A stretch of DNA of 6,620 bases, taken from contig JAHAYB010000332.1 in NCBI GenBank assembly GCA_018384835.1, forward strand, positions 1 to 6,620. The letters run 5' to 3'. Below are positions 1-6,416 of the stretch, in pieces. The stretch is from Comamonas sp. GTDB taxonomy: Bacteria; Pseudomonadota; Gammaproteobacteria; Burkholderiales; Burkholderiaceae_C. Position numbers and translations under genes: made by a program. How positions within the stretch are numbered: position 1 is the first letter of the stretch; the number at the start of each line of letters is the position of its first letter. The notes below the pieces were generated by a model that ran no database searches, was not told where the DNA came from, and was given only the letters and a program-made list of their open reading frames with translations.

Positions 1-606
1 TACGAGTGGACAGGCGCGTCCCTGCAAGAGCGCCAATCCGGGGCGCAAGCGCCCATGCTCTACGCCGTCTCCATCTTGTTTGTGTTTTTGTGCTTGGCGG
101 CGCTGTATGAAAGCTGGACGGTGCCGCTCTCGGTCATGCTGGCCGTGCCCTTGGGAGTGCTGGGGGCGCTGCTGGCGACCTACACACGCGGCTTGAGCAA
201 TGACGTGTATTTTCAAGTGGGCTTGCTCACCACCATGGGGCTGGCGGCCAAGAATGCCATCTTGATTGTGGAATTTGCCGTGCAACTGCAAGAGCAGGGG
301 CACAAGCTGCTGGATGCCACCATTGCCGCCGTGCGTTTGCGCCTGCGCCCCATCATCATGACCTCGCTGGCTTTTGGTTTTGGGGTGCTGCCTCTGGCCG
401 TTGGCACCGGCGCGGGGGCGGGTGGGCGCAATGCCATTGGTACGGCGGTACTGGGCGGCATGTTGGCCGCGACGGTGTTGGGGCTGTTTATGGTTCCGGT
501 GTTTTTCTTGTTGGTGCGCCGTTGGTTTGGTAGCCGCTCGCGCCTGGACGATACCCCCCAGCCCTTGGAATCCTCGGAACCCTTCAAACAGGAGGCCAAA
601 GCATGA
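1..606 (+). CDS. RND multidrug efflux pump, inner-membrane permease subunit (AcrB/MexB type), C-terminal part
   Basis: This is the last 201 residues of a hydrophobe/amphiphile efflux-1 (HAE1) RND permease. The reading frame is open from base 1, so the gene starts outside the window; whole proteins of this family have about 1,050 residues. The family exports drugs, detergents and dyes from the inner membrane and periplasm in exchange for protons. The piece covers roughly the last five membrane helices. It has the family signature [12 protein letters not shown] followed by [11 protein letters not shown], whose Lys (residue 84 of the fragment) matches the proton-relay Lys940 of AcrB. The Arg at fragment residue 114, in [12 protein letters not shown], matches AcrB Arg971. 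Near the end are the [20 protein letters not shown] and VPVFF segments typical of AcrB, then a short polar tail. The stop overlaps the start of the channel gene by 4 bases (ATGA), which indicates translational coupling in one operon. The exact substrate range cannot be read from this fragment, so no gene symbol is given. Confidence 0.95.
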   Translation, partial: YEWTGASLQERQSGAQAPMLYAVSILFVFLCLAALYESWTVPLSVMLAVPLGVLGALLATYTRGLSNDVYFQVGLLTTMGLAAKNAILIVEFAVQLQEQGHKLLDATIAAVRLRLRPIIMTSLAFGFGVLPLAVGTGAGAGGRNAIGTAVLGGMLAATVLGLFMVPVFFLLVRRWFGSRSRLDDTPQPLESSEPFKQEAKA

Positions 607-2072
607 TAAAGATGCCCCCTAGCTTGCTGCTGCTCTGCGCTAGCCTGAGCGCCTGCAACCTCGCCCCCAGCTATCAGCGCCCGGACAGCCCTTTGCCCAG
701 CACTATCAGCAGCATCAGCAGCAGCGCCATCAGCAGCGCCGAGGGCAGCCCAGAGAGCGCCGCCACCGCCCTCCCCACCCTGCCCGAACTCGACTGGAAT
801 TGGCTGGCACACCCGCAACTGCGCCAAACTGTGGCCTTGGCCTTGACCAACAACCGCGACCTGCGTGTGGCGCTGGAAAACGTCGAAAAAGCCCGCGCGC
901 AATACGGCATTGCCCGCGCTGACGAACTGCCCAGCATCAGCGCCCAAACCGAAGCCCGGCGCAGCCGCAGCGGTGCAGCGGGCGTGGGCGAGCAGTACAG
1001 CGCCCAAATCGGCCTAGCCAGTTATGAGCTGGATTTGTGGGGGCGGGTGCGCAACCTCAAAGAAGCCGCCTGGCAGCAGTTTTTGCAGACCGAGGCCAAT
1101 CAGCGCAGCATTCGCATCAGCCTGATTGCCGAAGTGGCGAATGCTTGGCTGACACTGGCCGCCGACCAAGAGCGCCTCAGCTTGGCCGAGCAAACGCTGG
1201 AGGCGCGTGAACAGTCCTACGCCTTGATGCGCCGCATGTTTGAGCTGGGCGCAAGCGCTGGCTTGGCGCTGGCGCAAAATCTGGGCACGGTGGAAGCCGC
1301 CCGTGGCGATGTGGCGCAATACACCGCCCAGGTGGAGCGCAGCCGTAACGCCTTGCAACTGCTGCTGGGGGCGGCGCTGCCCACAGAGCTATTGCCACCG
1401 CCCCAGCTATTGCAGCAAACTGGCACCCCCGCTTTACAGGCCGTGCCTGAGCCGCTGCCCTCTAGCGTGCTGCTCCAGCGCCCAGATGTGCAGGCGGCAG
1501 AGCATCAGCTTGTTGCGCAAAACGCCCAGATTGGGGCGGCGCGGGCGGCGCTGTTCCCGACCATCAGCCTGACTTCTAATTTAGGCTGGAGCAGCAGCGA
1601 GTTGGACAGCCTATTCAGCGCCGATAGCCGTAGCTGGAGTTTTGCCCCACAACTGCGCCTGCCGATTTTTTCTGGCGGACGCTTGCAAGCTGATGTAGAG
1701 GTGGCTGAGGCCAATCAACGTATTGCCCTGGCGCAGTATGAAAAAACCCTGATAACCGCCTTCCGCGAAGTGGCCGATGTGCTGGCTGACCGCGCCCAGT
1801 GGGGTCAGCGCCTGGGCGCACAAAACGGCGTAGTCACCACCAGCAGCAAAACCTTGGAGCTATCCCAAGCGCGTTTTGACGCTGGCGCGGATGATTACCT
1901 CAGCGTGCTCGATGCCCAGCGCAGCCTGTACGCCGCCCAGCAAACGCTCATCAGCCTGCGCCTGTCAGAGCAGCAAAACCGCGTGGCGCTGTGGAAGGTG
2001 CTGGGCGGCGGTAATGGCGGGGCAACTAGCGGTTACTCCCAAGCCCCCACTTCCAGCTCTGCCAAGCCGTAG
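603..2072 (+). CDS. RND efflux system outer-membrane channel lipoprotein (OprM/NodT family, TolC-like)
   Basis: A 489-residue protein, the usual length for OprM-type channels. As a trimer it forms the outer-membrane duct and periplasmic tunnel of a tripartite efflux pump. The N-terminus is a lipoprotein signal: a short positive stretch, a Leu-rich core and a lipobox LSAC with the lipidated Cys at residue 18, followed by NLAPSYQRP, as in this family. Residues 35-56 form an unusual Ser-rich linker. Two outer-membrane-efflux repeats follow. Hallmarks are [10 protein letters not shown] (141-150), [10 protein letters not shown] (291-300), AALFPTISL (from 315), PIFSGGR (354-360) and [12 protein letters not shown] (about 447-458). 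The start at 603 has a strong AGGAGG seven bases upstream and overlaps the permease stop. A second ATG at 612 would shorten the signal's positive start and is less likely. The last 40 bases overlap the convergent methyltransferase gene. The function is clear by family; the drugs exported are not. Confidence 0.96.
   Translation: MIKMPPSLLLLCASLSACNLAPSYQRPDSPLPSTISSISSSAISSAEGSPESAATALPTLPELDWNWLAHPQLRQTVALALTNNRDLRVALENVEKARAQYGIARADELPSISAQTEARRSRSGAAGVGEQYSAQIGLASYELDLWGRVRNLKEAAWQQFLQTEANQRSIRISLIAEVANAWLTLAADQERLSLAEQTLEAREQSYALMRRMFELGASAGLALAQNLGTVEAARGDVAQYTAQVERSRNALQLLLGAALPTELLPPPQLLQQTGTPALQAVPEPLPSSVLLQRPDVQAAEHQLVAQNAQIGAARAALFPTISLTSNLGWSSSELDSLFSADSRSWSFAPQLRLPIFSGGRLQADVEVAEANQRIALAQYEKTLITAFREVADVLADRAQWGQRLGAQNGVVTTSSKTLELSQARFDAGADDYLSVLDAQRSLYAAQQTLISLRLSEQQNRVALWKVLGGGNGGATSGYSQAPTSSSAKP
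705..740 (+). repeat. Short ATCAGCAGC repeat coding a Ser-rich linker
   Basis: The nine-base unit ATCAGCAGC occurs three times (705-713, 714-722, 729-737), separated by AGCGCC. It codes for Ile-Ser-Ser units in the linker between the lipidated Cys and the first helical repeat of the channel protein. It is in frame, so gain or loss of a unit would only change linker length. Confidence 0.7.
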
Positions 2073-2950
2073 AGGGGGGCGGCTTGCCCCCAGGGGTTCC
2101 AGAAGGCTTCCATGGCCACGCCCATCCAGCCGTGGCTGGGGGCTACGCTGTGGGTGTGTCGCAGTTGCAGGCGCGGGTGGCAGGCGGTGAGTTCTTGCAT
2201 CTGGCTAATGCCCCAGTGAAATTGCGCCTCGGTCTGACCCACGCTGGCGTGCCATTGCGCTTGTCCAATGGCGCAGCGTGCCATGGTATCGAGCACCAGG
2301 CGCGAGCCAGGGGGCGCGTATTGCGCAAACTGCCCAATGGCTTGGCGCACCTCATCGGGCGGCAGGTACATCAACACGCCCTCGCACAGCAGCAGTAGCG
2401 GCTGGGTTAAAGAGCGCTTGGGCAAGCGCAGGCGTTGCCACCAGTCGGGGTTTTGCAGGTTCACGCTGACGTGGCGCAGGCGCGGTGGTCGGGCATCTAT
2501 GAGGGTTTTGCGCAGCGCCATGACTTCGGGCAAGTCGCCATCAATCCAGGTGTTGCTACCGTTGTCTATCCACTGGAAGTAGTGCGATAGGCCGCAGCCC
2601 AGGTTTAGCCCCCAAGCGTTAGGGTGTTGGGCAAAAAAATCTTGCAGGATGCGCCGTATCAACCCCGTGCGCCACAACACGTTGAGCACGGTGGGGCGAT
2701 CGGCCAGGTATTGCTGGCCTGGTATGCCCAGGCGCTCTAGGCGCTCTAGTAGGTGCTTGGCCCAAAGGTCGCCGCAGTCGTGGCTGGGGTAAATTTGTGC
2801 GCCCAGGGCACGCGCTACCAAGGGAATCACCAGGGTTTGTTGCACCGCACTCAGGGGCTTGGGGGGGCGCTGGCCAGGGCTGGCCGGTGCAGCGCTGGCC
2901 GGTGGGTTAGTGCCTGGGCTGGTGTTGGTGGTAGGTGTGATGCGGCGCAT
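2033..2950 (-). CDS. SAM-dependent methyltransferase, leucine carboxyl methyltransferase-like family
   Basis: A 305-residue protein with a class I (Rossmann-fold) SAM-dependent methyltransferase layout. It best resembles the leucine carboxyl methyltransferase / TcmP-like group (Pfam PF04072 type), recognised by eye. Residues 1-35 are rich in Pro, Ala, Thr and Ser and look disordered. The SAM-binding motif I is LNLGCGLSHYF (115-125). Motif II is WIDGDLPEVMALRK (135-148), whose Asp-Leu-Pro and Arg are typical of this family. The conserved EGVLMYLPPDEV lies at 190-201. The stretch after GCGL is SHYF rather than the more usual DTR, so it is a divergent member. The ATG at 2950 is preceded by GAGGGG seven bases upstream, and no other Met occurs before about residue 144, so the start is well supported. 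The substrate is unknown: family members methylate carboxyl groups of proteins, polyketides or small molecules. The gene has no partner on its strand; it is convergent with the efflux operon (40-base overlap) and divergent from the SulP gene. Confidence 0.85.
   Translation of the reverse strand: MRRITPTTNTSPGTNPPASAAPASPGQRPPKPLSAVQQTLVIPLVARALGAQIYPSHDCGDLWAKHLLERLERLGIPGQQYLADRPTVLNVLWRTGLIRRILQDFFAQHPNAWGLNLGCGLSHYFQWIDNGSNTWIDGDLPEVMALRKTLIDARPPRLRHVSVNLQNPDWWQRLRLPKRSLTQPLLLLCEGVLMYLPPDEVRQAIGQFAQYAPPGSRLVLDTMARCAIGQAQWHASVGQTEAQFHWGISQMQELTACHPRLQLRHTHSVAPSHGWMGVAMEAFWNPWGQAAPLYGLAELEVGAWE
2063..2091 (+). terminator. Candidate GC-rich hairpin(s) at the end of the efflux operon, no U-tract
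   Basis: Two mutually exclusive stem-loops sit on the channel-gene stop codon. One pairs CAAGCCG (2063-2069) with CGGCTTG (2080-2086) and puts the stop codon in its 10-base loop. The other is an all-GC stem, GGGGGC (2075-2080) with GCCCCC (2086-2091), around a 5-base loop. No T-run follows, so this is not a classical intrinsic terminator. It could be a 3'-end stabiliser or a weak pause site, or simply a result of codon use, because the same bases encode part of the opposite methyltransferase gene. Confidence 0.35.
2732..2749 (-). repeat. Tandem 9-base duplication inside the methyltransferase gene
   Basis: GCGCTCTAG (+ strand) is present twice, head to tail, at 2732-2740 and 2741-2749. On the coding strand it gives an in-frame Leu-Glu-Arg repeat (…LERLERLG…, about residues 68-75) within a predicted helix. 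It looks like a simple in-frame slippage duplication. Confidence 0.75.
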
Positions 2951-2953
2951 AAT

Positions 2954-2982
2954 TTGTCCCCTCGTAGTTGTCCTGCTATATA
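2954..2982 (+). promoter_or_regulatory. Candidate sigma-70 promoter for the SulP gene
   Basis: TTGTCC (2954-2959, four of six matches to the -35 consensus) is followed after 17 bases by TATATA (2977-2982). A TG one base before the latter makes an extended -10, TGCTATATA. Transcription would start near 2989 and give a leader of about 130 bases before the SulP ATG. The TATATATAT core is palindromic and could also serve as a -10 for the methyltransferase on the other strand, but no good -35 is seen there. This is a consensus match by eye only. Confidence 0.35.
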
Positions 2983-3041
2983 TATGACGTAGTTTTTTAA
3001 GGATGTATGTGCGCTCTCAGAGATAGTGCCTAGCGGGTTGG

Positions 3042-3058
3042 TTGCTGCGATGCAGCAA
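3042..3058. repeat. Perfect 7-base inverted repeat in the SulP leader
   Basis: TTGCTGC (3042-3048) and GCAGCAA (3052-3058) are perfect reverse complements around GAT. This could be an operator half-site pair or a small RNA hairpin. It lies between the candidate promoter and the SulP start. No regulator can be named. Confidence 0.5.
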
Positions 3059-3059
3059 T

Positions 3060-3073
3060 AACGCTTGGGCGTT
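3060..3073. repeat. Second inverted repeat (5-base arms, TTGG loop) in the SulP leader
   Basis: AACGC (3060-3064) and GCGTT (3069-3073) enclose TTGG. It is one base away from the preceding inverted repeat, so the two could form adjacent hairpins in the SulP leader RNA. Arms this short can arise by chance. Confidence 0.35.
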
Positions 3074-3121
3074 GAGAGCCGTCTTTCAAAAGTCTTTTAG
3101 CTTACTTTTTTGTGTTGCACT

Positions 3122-4735
3122 ATGCTGTTCTCCCCCCGGATTTTGGATGTTTTTCGTAGCTACTCGCGCCAGCGCTTCATTGGTGACTTAGGCGCAGGCG
3201 CAACCGTTGGCGTGGTGGCTTTGCCGCTGGCCATGGCTTTTGCCATTGCCAGTGGCTTGGCACCGCAAGCGGGTTTGTGGACAGCCATTATCGGCGGTCT
3301 GCTGGTGGCGCTGCTGGGTGGCTCTAACGTGCAGATTGCCGGGCCAGCCGGTGCCTTCATCGTGATTGTGTATGGCATTGTGCAGCGCCACGGCGTGGGC
3401 GGGCTGTTGGTGGCGACCATCTGCGCCGGGGTGCTGCTGATGCTGATGGGGGCGTTTCGCCTGGGCAATCTGGTGCGCTTTGTGCCCATTAGCATCGTCA
3501 TTGGCTTTACCAATGGTATTGCGGTATTGATTGCCTTGTCCCAACTCAAGGATGCGCTGGGGCTGCCTATCGAAAAAATGCCCGGCGATTTTGTAGGTCA
3601 GGTGCAAACCATTGCCCAATACGCCCATCAGACCAATGGCTACGCTCTGGCCTTGGCGCTGGCTTGTATGTTGCTGCTGTTTGTCTGGCCGTATTTGCTG
3701 CATCACAAATCGCCCATGCTGCGCCTGGACGGGGTCACGGTGCGCACTTTTGCCCGTCTGCCTGCGCCGGTGGTGGCTTTGGTGCTGTTTACGACGCTGG
3801 CGTATTTCCTCAAGTTGCCGGTAGAAACCATTGGCAGCCGCTTTGGCGGTATTCCGCAAGAGCTGCCCAGCTTGGTGCTGCCCGCCCTGAGCTGGCAAAG
3901 CCTGCGCGAGCTGCTCATGCCCACGCTGACGAGTGCTGCCCTGGGCGCAATTGAGTCGCTGCTGTGCGCCCGCGTGGCTGACCAACTGGCTACCCACCCC
4001 GAGCACCGCTCCCACAACCCCAACCAGGAGCTGATGGCGCAAGGCGTGGCCAATATCGTTGTGCCGTTTTTTGGGGGAATGCCCGTTACCGGCACGATTG
4101 CCCGCACCATGACCAATCTGCGCTCGGGGGCCACTTCGCCCATTTCTGGCGTGGTACACGCGGTGTTGCTGGCCGGTATTGTGCTGCTGGCCGCGCCACT
4201 GGCCTTGCATGTGCCGCTGGCGGTGCTGGCTGGGGTGCTGCTGTTTATCGCCTGGAATATGGGCGAATGGCGCGAGTTTGCCCGCCTGCGCCACTTCAGC
4301 AACCATTACCGCTTGCTGCTGTTGGGAACCTTCTTCTTAACCGTGGTGTTTGACTTGATGGTGGCCGTAGAGGTGGGGCTGGTGCTCGCCTGTGTGCTGT
4401 TTGTGCGGCGCATGGCCACGCTGTTCAAGGTCAACCCCGACCCTGAGCGCCCCCTGTACTGGCAACTGCATGGCGCTTTGTTCTTTGGCGCGGTCGATAG
4501 GCTCGATTGCATCACCCCGGCTATTGCGACTGCATCAGCGGGTAGCAGCATTACCCTGGATATGCAGGATTTGTTCGCCCTGGATACCACCGGCGTAGAT
4601 GCGCTGGAAAACCTGCGCAAAGCCGCTCACCGCAAAGGCTGCCACCTGCGCCTGCTGCAACCGCAAGAGCAAGTGGCCTCTTTGCTGCGCCGCTCGGGGT
4701 TTGAGCAGGAGATACTGGCAGCAACGGCGCGGTAG
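3122..4735 (+). CDS. SulP (SLC26-type) anion transporter with C-terminal STAS domain
   Basis: A 537-residue inner-membrane protein of the SulP family. About the first 430 residues form the hydrophobic transporter core of multiple helices. It has family signatures GDLGAGATVGVVALPLAMAF (from residue 21), SNVQIAGPAGAF (68-79) and FGGMPVTGTIARTMTNLRSG (327-346). Residues from about 433 to the end form a STAS domain, with the loop ALDTTGVDAL around 486-495 that corresponds to the phospho-acceptor loop of anti-sigma-factor antagonists. Family members carry sulfate, bicarbonate, dicarboxylates or other anions by symport or exchange; sequence alone does not settle which. The chosen start is the ATG at 3122. 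A TTG at 3110 in the same frame would add four residues, and a stop codon at 3098 limits any further extension. Neither start has a visible Shine-Dalgarno sequence: the region just upstream is T-rich. The gene ends 8 bases from the convergent moaD. Confidence 0.93.
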   Translation: MLFSPRILDVFRSYSRQRFIGDLGAGATVGVVALPLAMAFAIASGLAPQAGLWTAIIGGLLVALLGGSNVQIAGPAGAFIVIVYGIVQRHGVGGLLVATICAGVLLMLMGAFRLGNLVRFVPISIVIGFTNGIAVLIALSQLKDALGLPIEKMPGDFVGQVQTIAQYAHQTNGYALALALACMLLLFVWPYLLHHKSPMLRLDGVTVRTFARLPAPVVALVLFTTLAYFLKLPVETIGSRFGGIPQELPSLVLPALSWQSLRELLMPTLTSAALGAIESLLCARVADQLATHPEHRSHNPNQELMAQGVANIVVPFFGGMPVTGTIARTMTNLRSGATSPISGVVHAVLLAGIVLLAAPLALHVPLAVLAGVLLFIAWNMGEWREFARLRHFSNHYRLLLLGTFFLTVVFDLMVAVEVGLVLACVLFVRRMATLFKVNPDPERPLYWQLHGALFFGAVDRLDCITPAIATASAGSSITLDMQDLFALDTTGVDALENLRKAAHRKGCHLRLLQPQEQVASLLRRSGFEQEILAATAR

Positions 4736-4743
4736 CGGCTTCC

Positions 4744-5034
4744 CTACCCCCCCGTCACTGGCGGAAAAAACGCCACCTCATCCCCCGCCTGCAAGGGCGC
4801 ATCGGCGGCGCACATGGTTTGGTTGAGTGCCATGCGCACGGGCTGCTCCGAGGCCAGGGCAGCGGCGGCCTGGGGGCTGCGCTGCATCAGGCTTTGGCGC
4901 AACGCGCCTACGGTGCTGGCCTGGGTATCCAAAGTTTCGCTACCTGTGCCCATGGCCTCGCGGATGGAGGCAAAGTAGCGCACGGTGACTTGCTTGGTGG
5001 TGGGTTTAGCGTTGGGCTTGTGGTTGCTGCTCAT
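4744..5034 (-). CDS. moaD: Molybdopterin synthase sulfur-carrier subunit MoaD (MoaD/ThiS family)
   Basis: A 96-residue ubiquitin-fold protein. In molybdenum cofactor synthesis its C-terminal Gly is adenylated and thiocarboxylated. The sulfur is then passed, within the complex with MoaE, to cyclic pyranopterin monophosphate to form molybdopterin. The essential C-terminus FFPPVTGG (89-96), ending in Gly-Gly, is intact. The core VTVRYFASIREAMG begins at residue 16. The first 15 residues are a polar tail that shorter MoaD proteins of about 81-85 residues lack. The start at 5034 is chosen because AAGGAG lies seven bases upstream. In-frame starts at 5052 (ATG) and 5061 (TTG) would add 6 or 9 residues but place this ribosome site inside the gene. 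It lies 27 bases after moeA on the same strand, so the two are probably co-transcribed. No moaE follows: the convergent SulP gene starts its 3' end 8 bases beyond the stop. Confidence 0.92.
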   Translation of the reverse strand: MSSNHKPNAKPTTKQVTVRYFASIREAMGTGSETLDTQASTVGALRQSLMQRSPQAAAALASEQPVRMALNQTMCAADAPLQAGDEVAFFPPVTGG

Positions 5035-5041
5035 GGCATGG

Positions 5042-5047
5042 CTCCTT
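5042..5047 (-). promoter_or_regulatory. Ribosome binding site that fixes the moaD start
   Basis: AAGGAG on the minus strand, seven bases before the ATG at 5034. It argues for the 96-residue form of MoaD over the longer readings from 5052 or 5061. Confidence 0.75.
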
Positions 5048-5061
5048 GGCATCAGTACCAA

Positions 5062-6312
5062 TCAGAAAAAATCGGCAAATGGGATGTAGGACACGCTATC
5101 GCCCACGACAATGGTGCTGCCAGCAGGCTTATCAACCAGACCATCCCCCCAAACGGCAGAGGTCAGCACGCCCGAGTTTTGGTTGGGGAACAGCTCTAAC
5201 CGCCCCTCGGCATTGCGGCGCACGCGCAGAAATTCGCGGCGGCTATCGGGCTTGGGCACAGCAAAATCCGCCACGGCAGGCATAAAGCGCGGAGCCACAT
5301 CCCGCGCCCCTTGCAGGCGCAGCACAAAGGGACGCAGTAGCAGCATGGCCGTGACCACCCCGGATACCGGGTTGCCCGGCAGGCCAACAAAATGGGCTTG
5401 CCCACCACCACTGCGGCGCAAGTGGCCATAAGCAAAGGGCTTGCCCGGCTTCATAGAGATGCTCCACAGGGTCAGCGCCCCTAACGCCTCTACAGCGGGT
5501 TTGACATGGTCTTCATCCCCCACAGAAACCCCGGCATTGCTCACCACTAGGTCAGCACGTTGGGCGGCGGCTTGTAAAGCCTGGGTAGTGGCAGCGCGGT
5601 CATCGGGCAGGATGCCGCCATCTTCCACCTCACAGCCCCAGCGTTGCAGTAGGCTGGTCAGCAGATAGCGGTTGCTATTGAAAATCTTGCCGCTGGGCAG
5701 CGCTTGAGGCGCGAGGCTGCCGGGCTGTACCAGCTCGTCCCCTGTAGAGAACAGCACCACCTTGGGGCGACGCGCTACCTGCAACTGGGCAATGCCCATG
5801 CTGGCCGCCAGCCCCAGGGCGGCAGGGTGCAGGCGCTGCCCGGCGGCCAGGGCGATAGCGTCCAGCGCAATATCCTGCCCGGCGCGGCGCACCCAGTCCC
5901 CCGCCTGGGGCTGGTGCAGGATGCGCACTTGCTGGCCGCCCTCTGCCTCTAGCAGTTCACACTGCTCTTGCATGACGATGGCATCCGCCCCTGCTGGCAG
6001 TGGCGCACCCGTAAAAATACGCGCCGCCGTGCCTGGCTGCAAAGGCTGGCCTACCTGCCCCGCCGCAATGCGCTGGCTGATGGGCAGCAGCACACCGGGC
6101 GCAGGCACATCGCTGCTGCGCAGGGCATAGCCGTCCATAGCGGAGTTGTCCAAAGGCGGCACTTGCAGGGCAGAGCGGCAGTCTTGGCGCAGGATGCGGC
6201 CATCGGCTTGCAGCAAGTCCAGGGTTTCTAGTGCTGGCAAAGGCTTAGCTTGGGCGAGGATGGCGGTCAGTGCCTCGTCCAAGGGAGTCAAAGAGGGGCG
6301 GGGGGGATTCAT
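5062..6312 (-). CDS. moeA: Molybdopterin molybdenumtransferase MoeA
   Basis: A 416-residue protein, the normal MoeA length. It catalyses the last common step of molybdenum cofactor synthesis in the cytoplasm: it takes adenylylated molybdopterin and inserts molybdate with release of AMP. The sequence shows PPLDNSAMDGYAL (52-64), RIFTGAPLPAGADAIVMQE (98-116), the STGDEL motif (189-194), GGILPDD (232-238), SNAGVSVGDED (258-268), MKPGKPFAYG (287-296) and GLPGNPVSG (320-328). Together these give the MoeA/gephyrin arrangement of N-terminal domains, the MogA-like catalytic fold and the C-terminal barrel. Likely equivalents of the E. coli acidic active-site residues are Asp60, Glu193, Asp238 (or 237) and an Asp in the GVSVGDED loop. 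The ATG at 6312 is preceded by AAGGAG eight bases upstream. It lies downstream of thrC and upstream of moaD, all on the minus strand. The unusual feature is that its ribosome site directly abuts the U-tract of an intrinsic terminator. Confidence 0.97.
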   Translation of the reverse strand: MNPPRPSLTPLDEALTAILAQAKPLPALETLDLLQADGRILRQDCRSALQVPPLDNSAMDGYALRSSDVPAPGVLLPISQRIAAGQVGQPLQPGTAARIFTGAPLPAGADAIVMQEQCELLEAEGGQQVRILHQPQAGDWVRRAGQDIALDAIALAAGQRLHPAALGLAASMGIAQLQVARRPKVVLFSTGDELVQPGSLAPQALPSGKIFNSNRYLLTSLLQRWGCEVEDGGILPDDRAATTQALQAAAQRADLVVSNAGVSVGDEDHVKPAVEALGALTLWSISMKPGKPFAYGHLRRSGGGQAHFVGLPGNPVSGVVTAMLLLRPFVLRLQGARDVAPRFMPAVADFAVPKPDSRREFLRVRRNAEGRLELFPNQNSGVLTSAVWGDGLVDKPAGSTIVVGDSVSYIPFADFF

Positions 6313-6320
6313 GCAATAGG

Positions 6321-6326
6321 CTCCTT
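6321..6326 (-). promoter_or_regulatory. moeA ribosome binding site, directly abutting a terminator U-tract
   Basis: AAGGAG on the minus strand, eight bases before the moeA ATG. The run of seven Ts of the upstream terminator ends at the preceding base (6327), so no room is left for a promoter between them. Confidence 0.8.
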
Positions 6327-6365
6327 AAAAAAATTGGCGCTTACACCATCATGCAAGCGCCAATT
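6327..6365 (-). terminator. Intrinsic (rho-independent) terminator after thrC, inside the moeA leader
   Basis: On the minus strand, AATTGGCGCTT (6365-6355) pairs perfectly over 11 bases with AAGCGCCAATT (6342-6332) around a 12-base loop. The stem merges into seven Ts (6333-6327). Stem, GC core and U-tract match a classical intrinsic terminator. It should end thrC transcription about 50 bases after the thrC stop. Because the moeA ribosome site follows at once, moeA RNA must come either by read-through or from a start upstream of the stem. The sequence is also a nearly complete palindrome, but there is no T-run on the plus strand. Confidence 0.85.
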
Positions 6366-6375
6366 AAAGCAACGA

Positions 6376-6384
6376 ATAATAACA
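6376..6384 (-). promoter_or_regulatory. Candidate extended -10 promoter for moeA-moaD
   Basis: On the minus strand TGTTATTAT contains the -10 hexamer TATTAT (five of six matches) with an upstream TG, an extended -10 arrangement. No -35 box is visible at 15-18 bases. Transcription would start around 6368-6370, only a few bases before the terminator stem, so the moeA RNA would begin with that hairpin. The region between the thrC stop and the stem is AT-rich, so chance matches are possible. Confidence 0.35.
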
Positions 6385-6416
6385 ATTAGCCGTTTTTACA
6401 GGCCATTGCCAGCAAG

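Noticed and set aside
213..1007. A 264-codon minus-strand open frame across the permease/channel junction
   Set aside because: Low-complexity Ala/Gly composition, no family resemblance and no ribosome site of note; both genes on the plus strand are unambiguous.
2879..2904. Repeated GCTGGCCGGTG (2879-2889 and 2894-2904), considered as a regulatory repeat
   Set aside because: It lies within the coding sequence for the Pro/Ala/Ser-rich N-terminal tail of the methyltransferase and is explained by that low-complexity protein sequence.
3072..3100. TTGAGA with a T-rich -10 (TTTTAG), considered as a SulP promoter
   Set aside because: The -10 has only three matches at 17-base spacing; the pair at 2954-2982 fits better.
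3188..4306. A 372-codon open frame on the minus strand inside the SulP gene
   Set aside because: Its translation is Gln-, His- and Gly-rich with no recognisable domain, and it lies fully opposite a clear SulP transporter. It is a shadow produced by the GC-rich codon use of the real gene.
4759..4775. Small hairpin TGGCG / CGCCA around an A-rich loop near the moaD 3' end, considered as a terminator between moaD and the SulP gene
   Set aside because: Only five base pairs, inside moaD coding sequence, with no T-run after the stem on either strand.
6313..6416. Possible Moco (molybdenum cofactor) riboswitch before moeA
   Set aside because: The spacer is only 104 bases and is dominated by the simple terminator hairpin; I see no multi-stem structure like the known Moco RNA.
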